DNA of 64,000 nucleotides from Watersipora subatra (taxonomy: Eukaryota > Bryozoa > Gymnolaemata > Cheilostomatida > Watersiporidae): contig NC_088715.1 of assembly GCF_963576615.1 (NCBI RefSeq), forward strand, positions 57,347,302 to 57,411,301, given 5' to 3'. This document shows, piece after piece, positions 36,017 through 49,377 of the stretch (position 1 is its first letter; each line of letters opens with the position of its first letter). The translations under genes and the position numbers were made by a program. The notes beneath the pieces were generated by a model. The model made no database searches. It was given only the letters and a program-made list of their open reading frames with translations, and was not told where the DNA came from.

Positions 36017-36638
36017 TCCCCTCGTCGGGAGGCACGAAACGAAAGATAAACTGAACCTACCTACTCGCCTACCTACTCGCCTACCTACCTACCTACCTAC
36101 CTACCTACCCACGCGCCTACCGGAAAAAAATCTTTTGCCGCGAGGCGGCGCTTTAAATTAACGCGCTTAGCGCGTAAATTCTTCCCGAATTCGCGAAAAA
36201 AACGACGCGGAGCGCGAGGGGGACAGCTCCGATTTTAACTAGGCGAAAAGCGTGAAAGCGAGGCGCCGGCGACTACGCGGGCGCTTCTTCGACGCCCGTT
36301 AGCCGCGCCGACTAGCGTTCGCCGCGATCGAGCGCCCGTTTCGCGCGCGTTCGCTTTCGACTAAGCGCTCAGCCGTCGCTCCGAAACTTTCGTCGCCGCC
36401 TCCGCCCTCGCCCTCTTTCCCCGGTCACGCGCTCGCGCATCGCCAGCCCTTCGCCTACGTTTATTTCTATAGACGTTGGGTGTTGGGTGTTGGGGTGAGC
36501 GAGTGGCGAGCGGACAGACGAGAGACCGCAAAGGTTTCGTTCGGGGCGGAAATCGCCCGAGACGAACCGACCCGTTCTATCTACGCGCTTCTTTAGTAGT
36601 CGAAAACTACGAATAATGAAAACTTTTATCTACATTTG

Positions 36639-36681
<43 letters not shown>

Positions 36682-37296
36682 CAGAAATAGCCTTAACGAA
36701 GGGCGGGGAGGGGGAGGGGGGGACGACTTCGAAAGAATGACCAAGACGAGTAGACTCCTCGCTACTCTACCCGCGACGAGATTAGAAGCGTTATTACGTA
36801 ACTAGCTAGGAGAAACGAAAAGGCTAGCACTCGCGTATAGGCTTAACGAAGAGAGGGAGACGACTTCGAAAGAGAAAGGCCGGTGAGAATAGCTTCGGTA
36901 CTACCCGCGTCGAGATTAGAAGCGTTATTACGTAACTAGCTAGGAGAAGCGAATAGGCCACTCTCGGCGCGCGCGAATGCCGAAATCCTTTAATTACATC
37001 TATACCGTAAAGAGAGTAAAGGCGAATCTAAAAGTTTTCTAAATACGCCGAAGGGAGTTTAAAAGTTGGCGCTTTCGCGCCAGTTACTGAACGGGACGAG
37101 CGAGAGACCGACTCCGAACTAGTCGAGGTAGGCCGGACCGCTTCGGCGAGACGGGCGGACCGGAAAAAACGCGACTAGTCTTCGGCCCCGGCGAGGCCTC
37201 TCGGTTTCTTCGAGCGGCTCGTTCGCCCTAAACGGGGACACTCGCTCGGCGGCGAATCGGCCGCGACTGAGCGACGGACGGCCGTCCGGGCAATTT

Positions 37297-37798
37297 ATCG
37301 CTTCTCGGCCTATTGGCTAAGATCAAAGTGTAGCATTCGTGCTGCACGGCGGTCTTGCAGGTGTTTCATTGCACAGCCCCCCGAAACACCCGCGTGGCAG
37401 GCGAGCGGTCACATCCGGGCCCGCACTAGGGATTCCCACCCGGGGTGCCGGCCAGGCCAGAGCATTCAAATGCTCCACGAGTCCTTGGAAGTTTCGGTGG
37501 TCGTTGTACCTCGGACATTCGTGATGACCTGGCAAGGTAAATTACCGCCCTGCAATAAATTCCAGGGGTTGACAACCCTTGGGGGGCTGACCTTGGCGAA
37601 AAGCCAATATCGTCGAGGTCAGCCCCACTCCATGTCATAAAACAGGAGTATCTGTTCTAATCAGTTTAATATCTGATTCGCGGCGCATCGCGCCGCTACG
37701 ATATTAATCTGATTTTTGGAACGAGATGGAGCGCGGAAGCTTGCTTCGGCTCCGTCACGGGTTGTCTCGGTATCGCAGTACCTCCGAGCACGGCCCAC
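37297..37798 (+). ncRNA. RNU2: U2 snRNA gene, copy 22, intron-bearing (gamma)
   Basis: Exons 37297-37331 and 37647-37798. It has an A-type spacer upstream and a B-type spacer downstream, so the A/B junction lies in or just before this gene. Confidence 0.95.
37332..37646 (+). mobile_element. Group I-like intron in U2 copy 22 (gamma, 315 nt)
   Basis: The gamma form has the six-G run like beta, GACC like alpha, and a private T-to-C at 37452 (GGCCAGG). In the proposed P6 helix this change turns a U.G wobble into a C-G pair, so the pairing is kept. Confidence 0.8.
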
Positions 37799-38435
37799 TC
37801 CCCTCGTCGGGAGGCACGAAACGAAAGATAAACTGAACCTACCTACTCGCCTACCTACTCGCCTACCTACCTACCTACCTACCTACCTACCCACGCGCCT
37901 ACCGGAAAAAAATCTTTTGCCGCGAGGCGGCGCTTTAAATTAACGCGCTTAGCGCGTAAATTCTTCCCGAATTCGCGAAAAAAACGACGCGGAGCGCGAG
38001 GGGGACAGCTCCGATTTTAACTAGGCGAAAAGCGTGAAAGCGAGGCGCCGGCGACTACGCGGGCGCTTCTTCGACGCCCGTTAGCCGCGCCGACTAGCGT
38101 TCGCCGCGATCGAGCGCCCGTTTCGCGCGCGTTCGCTTTCGACTAAGCGCTCAGCCGTCGCTCCGAAACTTTCGTCGCCGCCTCCGCCCTCGCCCTCTTT
38201 CCCCGGTCACGCGCTCGCGCATCGCCAGCCCTTCGCCTACGTTTATTTCTATAGACGTTGGGTGTTGGGTGTTGGGGTGTTGGGGTGTTCGGGGTGAGCG
38301 GGTGGCGAGCGGACAGACGAGAGACCGCAAAGGTTTCGTTCGGGGCGGAAATCGCCCGAGACGAACCGACCCGTTCTATCTACGCGCTTCTTTAGTAGTC
38401 GAAAACTACGAATAATGAAAACTTTGATCTACATT

Positions 38436-38490
<55 letters not shown>

Positions 38491-39104
38491 CAGAAATAGC
38501 CTTAACGAAGGGCGGGGAGGGGGAGGGGGGACGACTTCGAAAGAATGACCAAGACGAGTAGACTCCTCGCTACTCTACCCGCGACGAGATTAGAAGCGTT
38601 ATTACGTAACTAGCTAGGAGAAACGAAAAGGCTAGCACTCGCGTATAGGCTTAACGAAGAGAGGGAGACGACTTCGAAAGAGAAAGGCCGGTGAGAATAG
38701 CTTCGGTACTACCCGCGTCGAGATTAGAAGCGTTATTACGTAACTAGCTAGGAGAAGCGAATAGGCCACTCTCGGCGCGCGCGAATGCCGAAATCCTTTA
38801 ATTACATCTATACCGTAAAGAGAGTAAAGGCGAATCTAAAAGTTTTCTAAATACGCCGAAGGGAGTTTAAAAGTTGGCGCTTTCGCGCCAGTTACTGAAC
38901 GGGACGAGCGAGAGACCGACTCCGAACTAGTCGAGGTAGGCCGGACCGCTTCGGCGAGACGGGCGGACCGGAAAAAACGCGACTAGTCTTCGGCCCCGGC
39001 GAGGCCTCTCGGTTTCTTCGAGCGGCTCGTTCGCCCTAAACGGGGACACTCGCTCGGCGGCGAATCGGCCGCGACTGAGCGACGGACGGCCGTCCGGGCA
39101 ATTT

Positions 39105-39291
39105 ATCGCTTCTCGGCCTATTGGCTAAGATCAAAGTGTAGTATCTGTTCTAATCAGTTTAATATCTGATTCGCGGCGCATCGCGCCGCTACGATATTAA
39201 TCTGATTTTTGGAACGAGATGGAGCGCGGAAGCTTGCTTCGGCTCCGTCACGGGTTGTCTCGGTATCGCAGTACCTCCGAGCACGGCCCAC
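39105..39291 (+). ncRNA. RNU2: U2 snRNA gene, copy 23, intronless
   Basis: Uninterrupted; first intronless copy of the B domain, followed by an expanded minisatellite. Confidence 0.96.
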
Positions 39292-39745
39292 TCCCCTCGT
39301 CGGGAGGCACGAAACGAAAGATAAACTGAACCTACCTACTCGCCTACCTACTCGCCTACCTACCTACCTACCTACCTACCCACGCGCCTACCGGAAAAAA
39401 ATCTTTTGCCGCGAGGCGGCGCTTTAAATTAACGCGCTTAGCGCGTAAATTCTTCCCGAATTCGCGAAAAAAACGACGCGGAGCGCGAGGGGGACAGCTC
39501 CGATTTTAACTAGGCGAAAAGCGTGAAAGCGAGGCGCCGGCGACTACGCGGGCGCTTCTTCGACGCCCGTTAGCCGCGCCGACTAGCGTTCGCCGCGATC
39601 GAGCGCCCGTTTCGCGCGCGTTCGCTTTCGACTAAGCGCTCAGCCGTCGCTCCGAAACTTTCGTCGCCGCCTCCGCCCTCGCCCTCTTTCCCCGGTCACG
39701 CGCTCGCGCATCGCCAGCCCTTCGCCTACGTTTATTTCTATAGAC

Positions 39746-39840
39746 GTTGGGTGTTGGGTGTTGGGTGTTGGGTGTTGGGTGTTGGGTGTTGGGTGTTGGG
39801 TGTTGGGTGTTGGGTGTTGGGTGTTGGGGTGTTCGGGGTG
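39746..39840 (+). repeat. Expanded GTTGGGT minisatellite after copy 23
   Basis: Eleven perfect GTTGGGT heptamers, then GTTGGGGT and GTTCGGGGTG. Open frames across it are low-complexity. Confidence 0.95.
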
Positions 39841-39979
39841 AGCGGGTGGCGAGCGGACAGACGAGAGACCGCAAAGGTTTCGTTCGGGGCGGAAATCGCC
39901 CGAGACGAACCGACCCGTTCTATCTACGCGCTTCTTTAGTAGTCGAAAACTACGAATAATGAAAACTTTGATCTACATT

Positions 39980-40038
<59 letters not shown>

Positions 40039-40652
40039 CAGAAATAGCCTTAACGAAGGGCGGGGAGGGGGAGGGGGGACGACTTCGAAAGAATGACCAA
40101 GACGAGTAGACTCCTCGCTACTCTACCCGCGACGAGATTAGAAGCGTTATTACGTAACTAGCTAGGAGAAACGAAAAGGCTAGCACTCGCGTATAGGCTT
40201 AACGAAGAGAGGGAGACGACTTCGAAAGAGAAAGGCCGGTGAGAATAGCTTCGGTACTACCCGCGTCGAGATTAGAAGCGTTATTACGTAACTAGCTAGG
40301 AGAAGCGAATAGGCCACTCTCGGCGCGCGCGAATGCCGAAATCCTTTAATTACATCTATACCGTAAAGAGAGTAAAGGCGAATCTAAAAGTTTTCTAAAT
40401 ACGCCGAAGGGAGTTTAAAAGTTGGCGCTTTCGCGCCAGTTACTGAACGGGACGAGCGAGAGACCGACTCCGAACTAGTCGAGGTAGGCCGGACCGCTTC
40501 GGCGAGACGGGCGGACCGGAAAAAACGCGACTAGTCTTCGGCCCCGGCGAGGCCTCTCGGTTTCTTCGAGCGGCTCGTTCGCCCTAAACGGGGACACTCG
40601 CTCGGCGGCGAATCGGCCGCGACTGAGCGACGGACAGCCGTCCGGGCAATTT

Positions 40653-40839
40653 ATCGCTTCTCGGCCTATTGGCTAAGATCAAAGTGTAGTATCTGTTCTA
40701 ATCAGTTTAATATCTGATTCGCGGCGCATCGCGCCGCTACGATATTAATCTGATTTTTGGAACGAGATGGAGCGCGGAAGCTTGCTTCGGCTCCGTCACG
40801 GGTTGTCTCGGTATCGCAGTACCTCCGAGCACGGCCCAC
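40653..40839 (+). ncRNA. RNU2: U2 snRNA gene, copy 24, intronless
   Basis: Uninterrupted. The upstream palindrome is broken by a G-to-A change, a marker shared with copy 27. Confidence 0.96.
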
Positions 40840-41472
40840 TCCCCTCGTCGGGAGGCACGAAACGAAAGATAAACTGAACCTACCTACTCGCCTACCTACT
40901 CGCCTACCTACCTACCTACCTACCTACCCACGCGCCTACCGGAAAAAAATCTTTTGCCGCGAGGCGGCGCTTTAAATTAACGCGCTTAGCGCGTAAATTC
41001 TTCCCGAATTCGCGAAAAAAACGACGCGGAGCGCGAGGGGGACAGCTCCGATTTTAACTAGGCGAAAAGCGTGAAAGCGAGGCGCCGGCGACTACGCGGG
41101 CGCTTCTTCGACGCCCGTTAGCCGCGCCGACTAGCGTTCGCCGCGATCGAGCGCCCGTTTCGCGCGCGTTCGCTTTCGACTAAGCGCTCAGCCGTCGCTC
41201 CGAAACTTTCGTCGCCGCCTCCGCCCTCGCCCTCTTTCCCCGGTCACGCGCTCGCGCATCGCCAGCCCTTCGCCTACGTTTATTTCTATAGACGTTGGGT
41301 GTTGGGTGTTGGGGTGTTGGGGTGTTCGGGGTGAGCGGGTGGCGAGCGGACAGACGAGAGACCGCAAAGGTTTCGTTCGGGGCGGAAATCGCCCGAGACG
41401 AACCGACCCGTTCTATCTACGCGCTTCTTTAGTAGTCGAAAACTACGAATAATGAAAACTTTGATCTACATT

Positions 41473-41531
<59 letters not shown>

Positions 41532-42145
41532 CAGAAATAGCCTTAACGAAGGGCGGGGAGGGGGAGGGGGGACGACTTCGAAAGAATGACCAAGACGAGT
41601 AGACTCCTCGCTACTCTACCCGCGACGAGATTAGAAGCGTTATTACGTAACTAGCTAGGAGAAACGAAAAGGCTAGCACTCGCGTATAGGCTTAACGAAG
41701 AGAGGGAGACGACTTCGAAAGAGAAAGGCCGGTGAGAATAGCTTCGGTACTACCCGCGTCGAGATTAGAAGCGTTATTACGTAACTAGCTAGGAGAAGCG
41801 AATAGGCCACTCTCGGCGCGCGCGAATGCCGAAATCCTTTAATTACATCTATACCGTAAAGAGAGTAAAGGCGAATCTAAAAGTTTTCTAAATACGCCGA
41901 AGGGAGTTTAAAAGTTGGCGCTTTCGCGCCAGTTACTGAACGGGACGAGCGAGAGACCGACTCCGAACTAGTCGAGGTAGGCCGGACCGCTTCGGCGAGA
42001 CGGGCGGACCGGAAAAAACGCGACTAGTCTTCGGCCCCGGCGAGGCCTCTCGGTTTCTTCGAGCGGCTCGTTCGCCCTAAACGGGGACACTCGCTCGGCG
42101 GCGAATCGGCCGCGACTGAGCGACGGACGGCCGTCCGGGCAATTT

Positions 42146-42647
42146 ATCGCTTCTCGGCCTATTGGCTAAGATCAAAGTGTAGCATTCGTGCTGCACGGCG
42201 GTCTTGCAGGTGTTTCATTGCACAGCCCCCCGAAACACCCGCGTGGCAGGCGAGCGGTCACATCCGGGCCCGCACTAGGGATTCCCACCCGGGGTGCCGG
42301 CCAGGCCAGAGCATTCAAATGCTCCACGAGTCCTTGGAAGTTTCGGTGGTCGTTGTACCTCGGACATTCGTGATGACCTGGCAAGGTAAATTACCGCCCT
42401 GCAATAAATTCCAGGGGTTGACAACCCTTGGGGGGCTGACCTTGGCGAAAAGCCAATATCGTCGAGGTCAGCCCCACTCCATGTCATAAAACAGGAGTAT
42501 CTGTTCTAATCAGTTTAATATCTGATTCGCGGCGCATCGCGCCGCTACGATATTAATCTGATTTTTGGAACGAGATGGAGCGCGGAAGCTTGCTTCGGCT
42601 CCGTCACGGGTTGTCTCGGTATCGCAGTACCTCCGAGCACGGCCCAC
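42146..42647 (+). ncRNA. RNU2: U2 snRNA gene, copy 25, intron-bearing (gamma)
   Basis: Exons 42146-42180 and 42496-42647. It is the counterpart of copy 22 in the 22-24/25-27 block duplication, offset 4849 bp. Confidence 0.95.
42181..42495 (+). mobile_element. Group I-like intron in U2 copy 25 (gamma, 315 nt)
   Basis: Same gamma markers as copy 22. Confidence 0.8.
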
Positions 42648-43284
42648 TCCCCTCGTCGGGAGGCACGAAACGAAAGATAAACTGAACCTACCTACTCGCC
42701 TACCTACTCGCCTACCTACCTACCTACCTACCTACCTACCCACGCGCCTACCGGAAAAAAATCTTTTGCCGCGAGGCGGCGCTTTAAATTAACGCGCTTA
42801 GCGCGTAAATTCTTCCCGAATTCGCGAAAAAAACGACGCGGAGCGCGAGGGGGACAGCTCCGATTTTAACTAGGCGAAAAGCGTGAAAGCGAGGCGCCGG
42901 CGACTACGCGGGCGCTTCTTCGACGCCCGTTAGCCGCGCCGACTAGCGTTCGCCGCGATCGAGCGCCCGTTTCGCGCGCGTTCGCTTTCGACTAAGCGCT
43001 CAGCCGTCGCTCCGAAACTTTCGTCGCCGCCTCCGCCCTCGCCCTCTTTCCCCGGTCACGCGCTCGCGCATCGCCAGCCCTTCGCCTACGTTTATTTCTA
43101 TAGACGTTGGGTGTTGGGTGTTGGGGTGTTGGGGTGTTCGGGGTGAGCGGGTGGCGAGCGGACAGACGAGAGACCGCAAAGGTTTCGTTCGGGGCGGAAA
43201 TCGCCCGAGACGAACCGACCCGTTCTATCTACGCGCTTCTTTAGTAGTCGAAAACTACGAATAATGAAAACTTTGATCTACATT

Positions 43285-43337
<53 letters not shown>

Positions 43338-43951
43338 CAGAAATAGCCTTAACGAAGGGCGGGGAGGGGGAGGGGGGACGACTTCGAAAGAATGACCAAG
43401 ACGAGTAGACTCCTCGCTACTCTACCCGCGACGAGATTAGAAGCGTTATTACGTAACTAGCTAGGAGAAACGAAAAGGCTAGCACTCGCGTATAGGCTTA
43501 ACGAAGAGAGGGAGACGACTTCGAAAGAGAAAGGCCGGTGAGAATAGCTTCGGTACTACCCGCGTCGAGATTAGAAGCGTTATTACGTAACTAGCTAGGA
43601 GAAGCGAATAGGCCACTCTCGGCGCGCGCGAATGCCGAAATCCTTTAATTACATCTATACCGTAAAGAGAGTAAAGGCGAATCTAAAAGTTTTCTAAATA
43701 CGCCGAAGGGAGTTTAAAAGTTGGCGCTTTCGCGCCAGTTACTGAACGGGACGAGCGAGAGACCGACTCCGAACTAGTCGAGGTAGGCCGGACCGCTTCG
43801 GCGAGACGGGCGGACCGGAAAAAACGCGACTAGTCTTCGGCCCCGGCGAGGCCTCTCGGTTTCTTCGAGCGGCTCGTTCGCCCTAAACGGGGACACTCGC
43901 TCGGCGGCGAATCGGCCGCGACTGAGCGACGGACGGCCGTCCGGGCAATTT

Positions 43952-44138
43952 ATCGCTTCTCGGCCTATTGGCTAAGATCAAAGTGTAGTATCTGTTCTAA
44001 TCAGTTTAATATCTGATTCGCGGCGCATCGCGCCGCTACGATATTAATCTGATTTTTGGAACGAGATGGAGCGCGGAAGCTTGCTTCGGCTCCGTCACGG
44101 GTTGTCTCGGTATCGCAGTACCTCCGAGCACGGCCCAC
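43952..44138 (+). ncRNA. RNU2: U2 snRNA gene, copy 26, intronless
   Basis: Uninterrupted; counterpart of copy 23, also followed by an expanded minisatellite. Confidence 0.96.
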
Positions 44139-44592
44139 TCCCCTCGTCGGGAGGCACGAAACGAAAGATAAACTGAACCTACCTACTCGCCTACCTACTC
44201 GCCTACCTACCTACCTACCTACCTACCCACGCGCCTACCGGAAAAAAATCTTTTGCCGCGAGGCGGCGCTTTAAATTAACGCGCTTAGCGCGTAAATTCT
44301 TCCCGAATTCGCGAAAAAAACGACGCGGAGCGCGAGGGGGACAGCTCCGATTTTAACTAGGCGAAAAGCGTGAAAGCGAGGCGCCGGCGACTACGCGGGC
44401 GCTTCTTCGACGCCCGTTAGCCGCGCCGACTAGCGTTCGCCGCGATCGAGCGCCCGTTTCGCGCGCGTTCGCTTTCGACTAAGCGCTCAGCCGTCGCTCC
44501 GAAACTTTCGTCGCCGCCTCCGCCCTCGCCCTCTTTCCCCGGTCACGCGCTCGCGCATCGCCAGCCCTTCGCCTACGTTTATTTCTATAGAC

Positions 44593-44694
44593 GTTGGGTG
44601 TTGGGTGTTGGGTGTTGGGTGTTGGGTGTTGGGTGTTGGGTGTTGGGTGTTGGGTGTTGGGTGTTGGGTGTTGGGTGTTGGGGTGTTCGGGGTG
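44593..44694 (+). repeat. Expanded GTTGGGT minisatellite after copy 26
   Basis: Twelve perfect heptamers plus the GTTGGGGT/GTTCGGGGTG tail, one heptamer more than its counterpart after copy 23. Confidence 0.95.
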
Positions 44695-44833
44695 AGCGGG
44701 TGGCGAGCGGACAGACGAGAGACCGCAAAGGTTTCGTTCGGGGCGGAAATCGCCCGAGACGAACCGACCCGTTCTATCTACGCGCTTCTTTAGTAGTCGA
44801 AAACTACGAATAATGAAAACTTTGATCTACATT

Positions 44834-44898
<65 letters not shown>

Positions 44899-45512
44899 CA
44901 GAAATAGCCTTAACGAAGGGCGGGGAGGGGGAGGGGGGACGACTTCGAAAGAATGACCAAGACGAGTAGACTCCTCGCTACTCTACCCGCGACGAGATTA
45001 GAAGCGTTATTACGTAACTAGCTAGGAGAAACGAAAAGGCTAGCACTCGCGTATAGGCTTAACGAAGAGAGGGAGACGACTTCGAAAGAGAAAGGCCGGT
45101 GAGAATAGCTTCGGTACTACCCGCGTCGAGATTAGAAGCGTTATTACGTAACTAGCTAGGAGAAGCGAATAGGCCACTCTCGGCGCGCGCGAATGCCGAA
45201 ATCCTTTAATTACATCTATACCGTAAAGAGAGTAAAGGCGAATCTAAAAGTTTTCTAAATACGCCGAAGGGAGTTTAAAAGTTGGCGCTTTCGCGCCAGT
45301 TACTGAACGGGACGAGCGAGAGACCGACTCCGAACTAGTCGAGGTAGGCCGGACCGCTTCGGCGAGACGGGCGGACCGGAAAAAACGCGACTAGTCTTCG
45401 GCCCCGGCGAGGCCTCTCGGTTTCTTCGAGCGGCTCGTTCGCCCTAAACGGGGACACTCGCTCGGCGGCGAATCGGCCGCGACTGAGCGACGGACAGCCG
45501 TCCGGGCAATTT

Positions 45513-45699
45513 ATCGCTTCTCGGCCTATTGGCTAAGATCAAAGTGTAGTATCTGTTCTAATCAGTTTAATATCTGATTCGCGGCGCATCGCGCCGCTAC
45601 GATATTAATCTGATTTTTGGAACGAGATGGAGCGCGGAAGCTTGCTTCGGCTCCGTCACGGGTTGTCTCGGTATCGCAGTACCTCCGAGCACGGCCCAC
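45513..45699 (+). ncRNA. RNU2: U2 snRNA gene, copy 27, intronless
   Basis: Uninterrupted; shares the broken upstream palindrome with copy 24. Confidence 0.96.
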
Positions 45700-46332
45700 T
45701 CCCCTCGTCGGGAGGCACGAAACGAAAGATAAACTGAACCTACCTACTCGCCTACCTACTCGCCTACCTACCTACCTACCTACCTACCCACGCGCCTACC
45801 GGAAAAAAATCTTTTGCCGCGAGGCGGCGCTTTAAATTAACGCGCTTAGCGCGTAAATTCTTCCCGAATTCGCGAAAAAAACGACGCGGAGCGCGAGGGG
45901 GACAGCTCCGATTTTAACTAGGCGAAAAGCGTGAAAGCGAGGCGCCGGCGACTACGCGGGCGCTTCTTCGACGCCCGTTAGCCGCGCCGACTAGCGTTCG
46001 CCGCGATCGAGCGCCCGTTTCGCGCGCGTTCGCTTTCGACTAAGCGCTCAGCCGTCGCTCCGAAACTTTCGTCGCCGCCTCCGCCCTCGCCCTCTTTCCC
46101 CGGTCACGCGCTCGCGCATCGCCAGCCCTTCGCCTACGTTTATTTCTATAGACGTTGGGTGTTGGGTGTTGGGGTGTTGGGGTGTTCGGGGTGAGCGGGT
46201 GGCGAGCGGACAGACGAGAGACCGCAAAGGTTTCGTTCGGGGCGGAAATCGCCCGAGACGAACCGACCCGTTCTATCTACGCGCTTCTTTAGTAGTCGAA
46301 AACTACGAATAATGAAAACTTTGATCTACATT

Positions 46333-46391
<59 letters not shown>

Positions 46392-47005
46392 CAGAAATAG
46401 CCTTAACGAAGGGCGGGGAGGGGGAGGGGGGACGACTTCGAAAGAATGACCAAGACGAGTAGACTCCTCGCTACTCTACCCGCGACGAGATTAGAAGCGT
46501 TATTACGTAACTAGCTAGGAGAAACGAAAAGGCTAGCACTCGCGTATAGGCTTAACGAAGAGAGGGAGACGACTTCGAAAGAGAAAGGCCGGTGAGAATA
46601 GCTTCGGTACTACCCGCGTCGAGATTAGAAGCGTTATTACGTAACTAGCTAGGAGAAGCGAATAGGCCACTCTCGGCGCGCGCGAATGCCGAAATCCTTT
46701 AATTACATCTATACCGTAAAGAGAGTAAAGGCGAATCTAAAAGTTTTCTAAATACGCCGAAGGGAGTTTAAAAGTTGGCGCTTTCGCGCCAGTTACTGAA
46801 CGGGACGAGCGAGAGACCGACTCCGAACTAGTCGAGGTAGGCCGGACCGCTTCGGCGAGACGGGCGGACCGGAAAAAACGCGACTAGTCTTCGGCCCCGG
46901 CGAGGCCTCTCGGTTTCTTCGAGCGGCTCGTTCGCCCTAAACGGGGACACTCGCTCGGCGGCGAATCGGCCGCGACTGAGCGACGGACGGCCGTCCGGGC
47001 AATTT

Positions 47006-47192
47006 ATCGCTTCTCGGCCTATTGGCTAAGATCAAAGTGTAGTATCTGTTCTAATCAGTTTAATATCTGATTCGCGGCGCATCGCGCCGCTACGATATTA
47101 ATCTGATTTTTGGAACGAGATGGAGCGCGGAAGCTTGCTTCGGCTCCGTCACGGGTTGTCTCGGTATCGCAGTACCTCCGAGCACGGCCCAC
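47006..47192 (+). ncRNA. RNU2: U2 snRNA gene, copy 28, intronless
   Basis: Uninterrupted; basic B-type unit of 1491 bp. Confidence 0.96.
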
Positions 47193-47825
47193 TCCCCTCG
47201 TCGGGAGGCACGAAACGAAAGATAAACTGAACCTACCTACTCGCCTACCTACTCGCCTACCTACCTACCTACCTACCTACCCACGCGCCTACCGGAAAAA
47301 AATCTTTTGCCGCGAGGCGGCGCTTTAAATTAACGCGCTTAGCGCGTAAATTCTTCCCGAATTCGCGAAAAAAACGACGCGGAGCGCGAGGGGGACAGCT
47401 CCGATTTTAACTAGGCGAAAAGCGTGAAAGCGAGGCGCCGGCGACTACGCGGGCGCTTCTTCGACGCCCGTTAGCCGCGCCGACTAGCGTTCGCCGCGAT
47501 CGAGCGCCCGTTTCGCGCGCGTTCGCTTTCGACTAAGCGCTCAGCCGTCGCTCCGAAACTTTCGTCGCCGCCTCCGCCCTCGCCCTCTTTCCCCGGTCAC
47601 GCGCTCGCGCATCGCCAGCCCTTCGCCTACGTTTATTTCTATAGACGTTGGGTGTTGGGTGTTGGGGTGTTGGGGTGTTCGGGGTGAGCGGGTGGCGAGC
47701 GGACAGACGAGAGACCGCAAAGGTTTCGTTCGGGGCGGAAATCGCCCGAGACGAACCGACCCGTTCTATCTACGCGCTTCTTTAGTAGTCGAAAACTACG
47801 AATAATGAAAACTTTGATCTACATT

Positions 47826-47882
<57 letters not shown>

Positions 47883-48496
47883 CAGAAATAGCCTTAACGA
47901 AGGGCGGGGAGGGGGAGGGGGGACGACTTCGAAAGAATGACCAAGACGAGTAGACTCCTCGCTACTCTACCCGCGACGAGATTAGAAGCGTTATTACGTA
48001 ACTAGCTAGGAGAAACGAAAAGGCTAGCACTCGCGTATAGGCTTAACGAAGAGAGGGAGACGACTTCGAAAGAGAAAGGCCGGTGAGAATAGCTTCGGTA
48101 CTACCCGCGTCGAGATTAGAAGCGTTATTACGTAACTAGCTAGGAGAAGCGAATAGGCCACTCTCGGCGCGCGCGAATGCCGAAATCCTTTAATTACATC
48201 TATACCGTAAAGAGAGTAAAGGCGAATCTAAAAGTTTTCTAAATACGCCGAAGGGAGTTTAAAAGTTGGCGCTTTCGCGCCAGTTACTGAACGGGACGAG
48301 CGAGAGACCGACTCCGAACTAGTCGAGGTAGGCCGGACCGCTTCGGCGAGACGGGCGGACCGGAAAAAACGCGACTAGTCTTCGGCCCCGGCGAGGCCTC
48401 TCGGTTTCTTCGAGCGGCTCGTTCGCCCTAAACGGGGACACTCGCTCGGCGGCGAATCGGCCGCGACTGAGCGACGGACGGCCGTCCGGGCAATTT
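47193..48496 (+). other. Representative B-type intergenic spacer
   Basis: Same order of elements as the A spacer, about 1.3 kb, without a gene. It differs by the GTTGGGGT/GTTCGGGGTG extension of the minisatellite, AGCGGGTGGC, ACTTTGATC before a long (TA)n tract, and a six-G final run in the G-rich block. Confidence 0.85.
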
Positions 48497-48683
48497 ATCG
48501 CTTCTCGGCCTATTGGCTAAGATCAAAGTGTAGTATCTGTTCTAATCAGTTTAATATCTGATTCGCGGCGCATCGCGCCGCTACGATATTAATCTGATTT
48601 TTGGAACGAGATGGAGCGCGGAAGCTTGCTTCGGCTCCGTCACGGGTTGTCTCGGTATCGCAGTACCTCCGAGCACGGCCCAC
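48497..48683 (+). ncRNA. RNU2: U2 snRNA gene, copy 29, intronless
   Basis: Uninterrupted; the CTAC tract is one repeat longer than after copy 28. Confidence 0.96.
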
Positions 48684-49320
48684 TCCCCTCGTCGGGAGGC
48701 ACGAAACGAAAGATAAACTGAACCTACCTACTCGCCTACCTACTCGCCTACCTACCTACCTACCTACCTACCTACCCACGCGCCTACCGGAAAAAAATCT
48801 TTTGCCGCGAGGCGGCGCTTTAAATTAACGCGCTTAGCGCGTAAATTCTTCCCGAATTCGCGAAAAAAACGACGCGGAGCGCGAGGGGGACAGCTCCGAT
48901 TTTAACTAGGCGAAAAGCGTGAAAGCGAGGCGCCGGCGACTACGCGGGCGCTTCTTCGACGCCCGTTAGCCGCGCCGACTAGCGTTCGCCGCGATCGAGC
49001 GCCCGTTTCGCGCGCGTTCGCTTTCGACTAAGCGCTCAGCCGTCGCTCCGAAACTTTCGTCGCCGCCTCCGCCCTCGCCCTCTTTCCCCGGTCACGCGCT
49101 CGCGCATCGCCAGCCCTTCGCCTACGTTTATTTCTATAGACGTTGGGTGTTGGGTGTTGGGGTGTTGGGGTGTTCGGGGTGAGCGGGTGGCGAGCGGACA
49201 GACGAGAGACCGCAAAGGTTTCGTTCGGGGCGGAAATCGCCCGAGACGAACCGACCCGTTCTATCTACGCGCTTCTTTAGTAGTCGAAAACTACGAATAA
49301 TGAAAACTTTGATCTACATT

Positions 49321-49377
<57 letters not shown>

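Larger units (their letters stand above)
1..37296 (+). repeat. A-type array domain (copies 1-21)
   Basis: Spacers here share four markers: a short minisatellite followed by AGCGAGTGGC, the string ACTTTTATC before the (TA)n tract, a terminal run of seven G in the G-rich block, and no GTTCGGGGTG segment. Nineteen of the 21 U2 genes carry the intron; only copies 3 and 5 lack it. The change to B-type lies between about 36722 (last A marker) and 37452 (first marker of the gamma intron in copy 22). Confidence 0.9.

Noticed and set aside
39746-39840. Interstitial telomere repeat
   Set aside because: GTTGGGT is G-rich but is not a telomere repeat I recognise, it is spacer-internal, and it expands only in certain units; a minisatellite is sufficient.
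39632-39959. Cys/Gly/Val-rich and Pro/Thr/Asn-rich open frames on opposite strands
   Set aside because: Pure translations of the GTTGGGT minisatellite.
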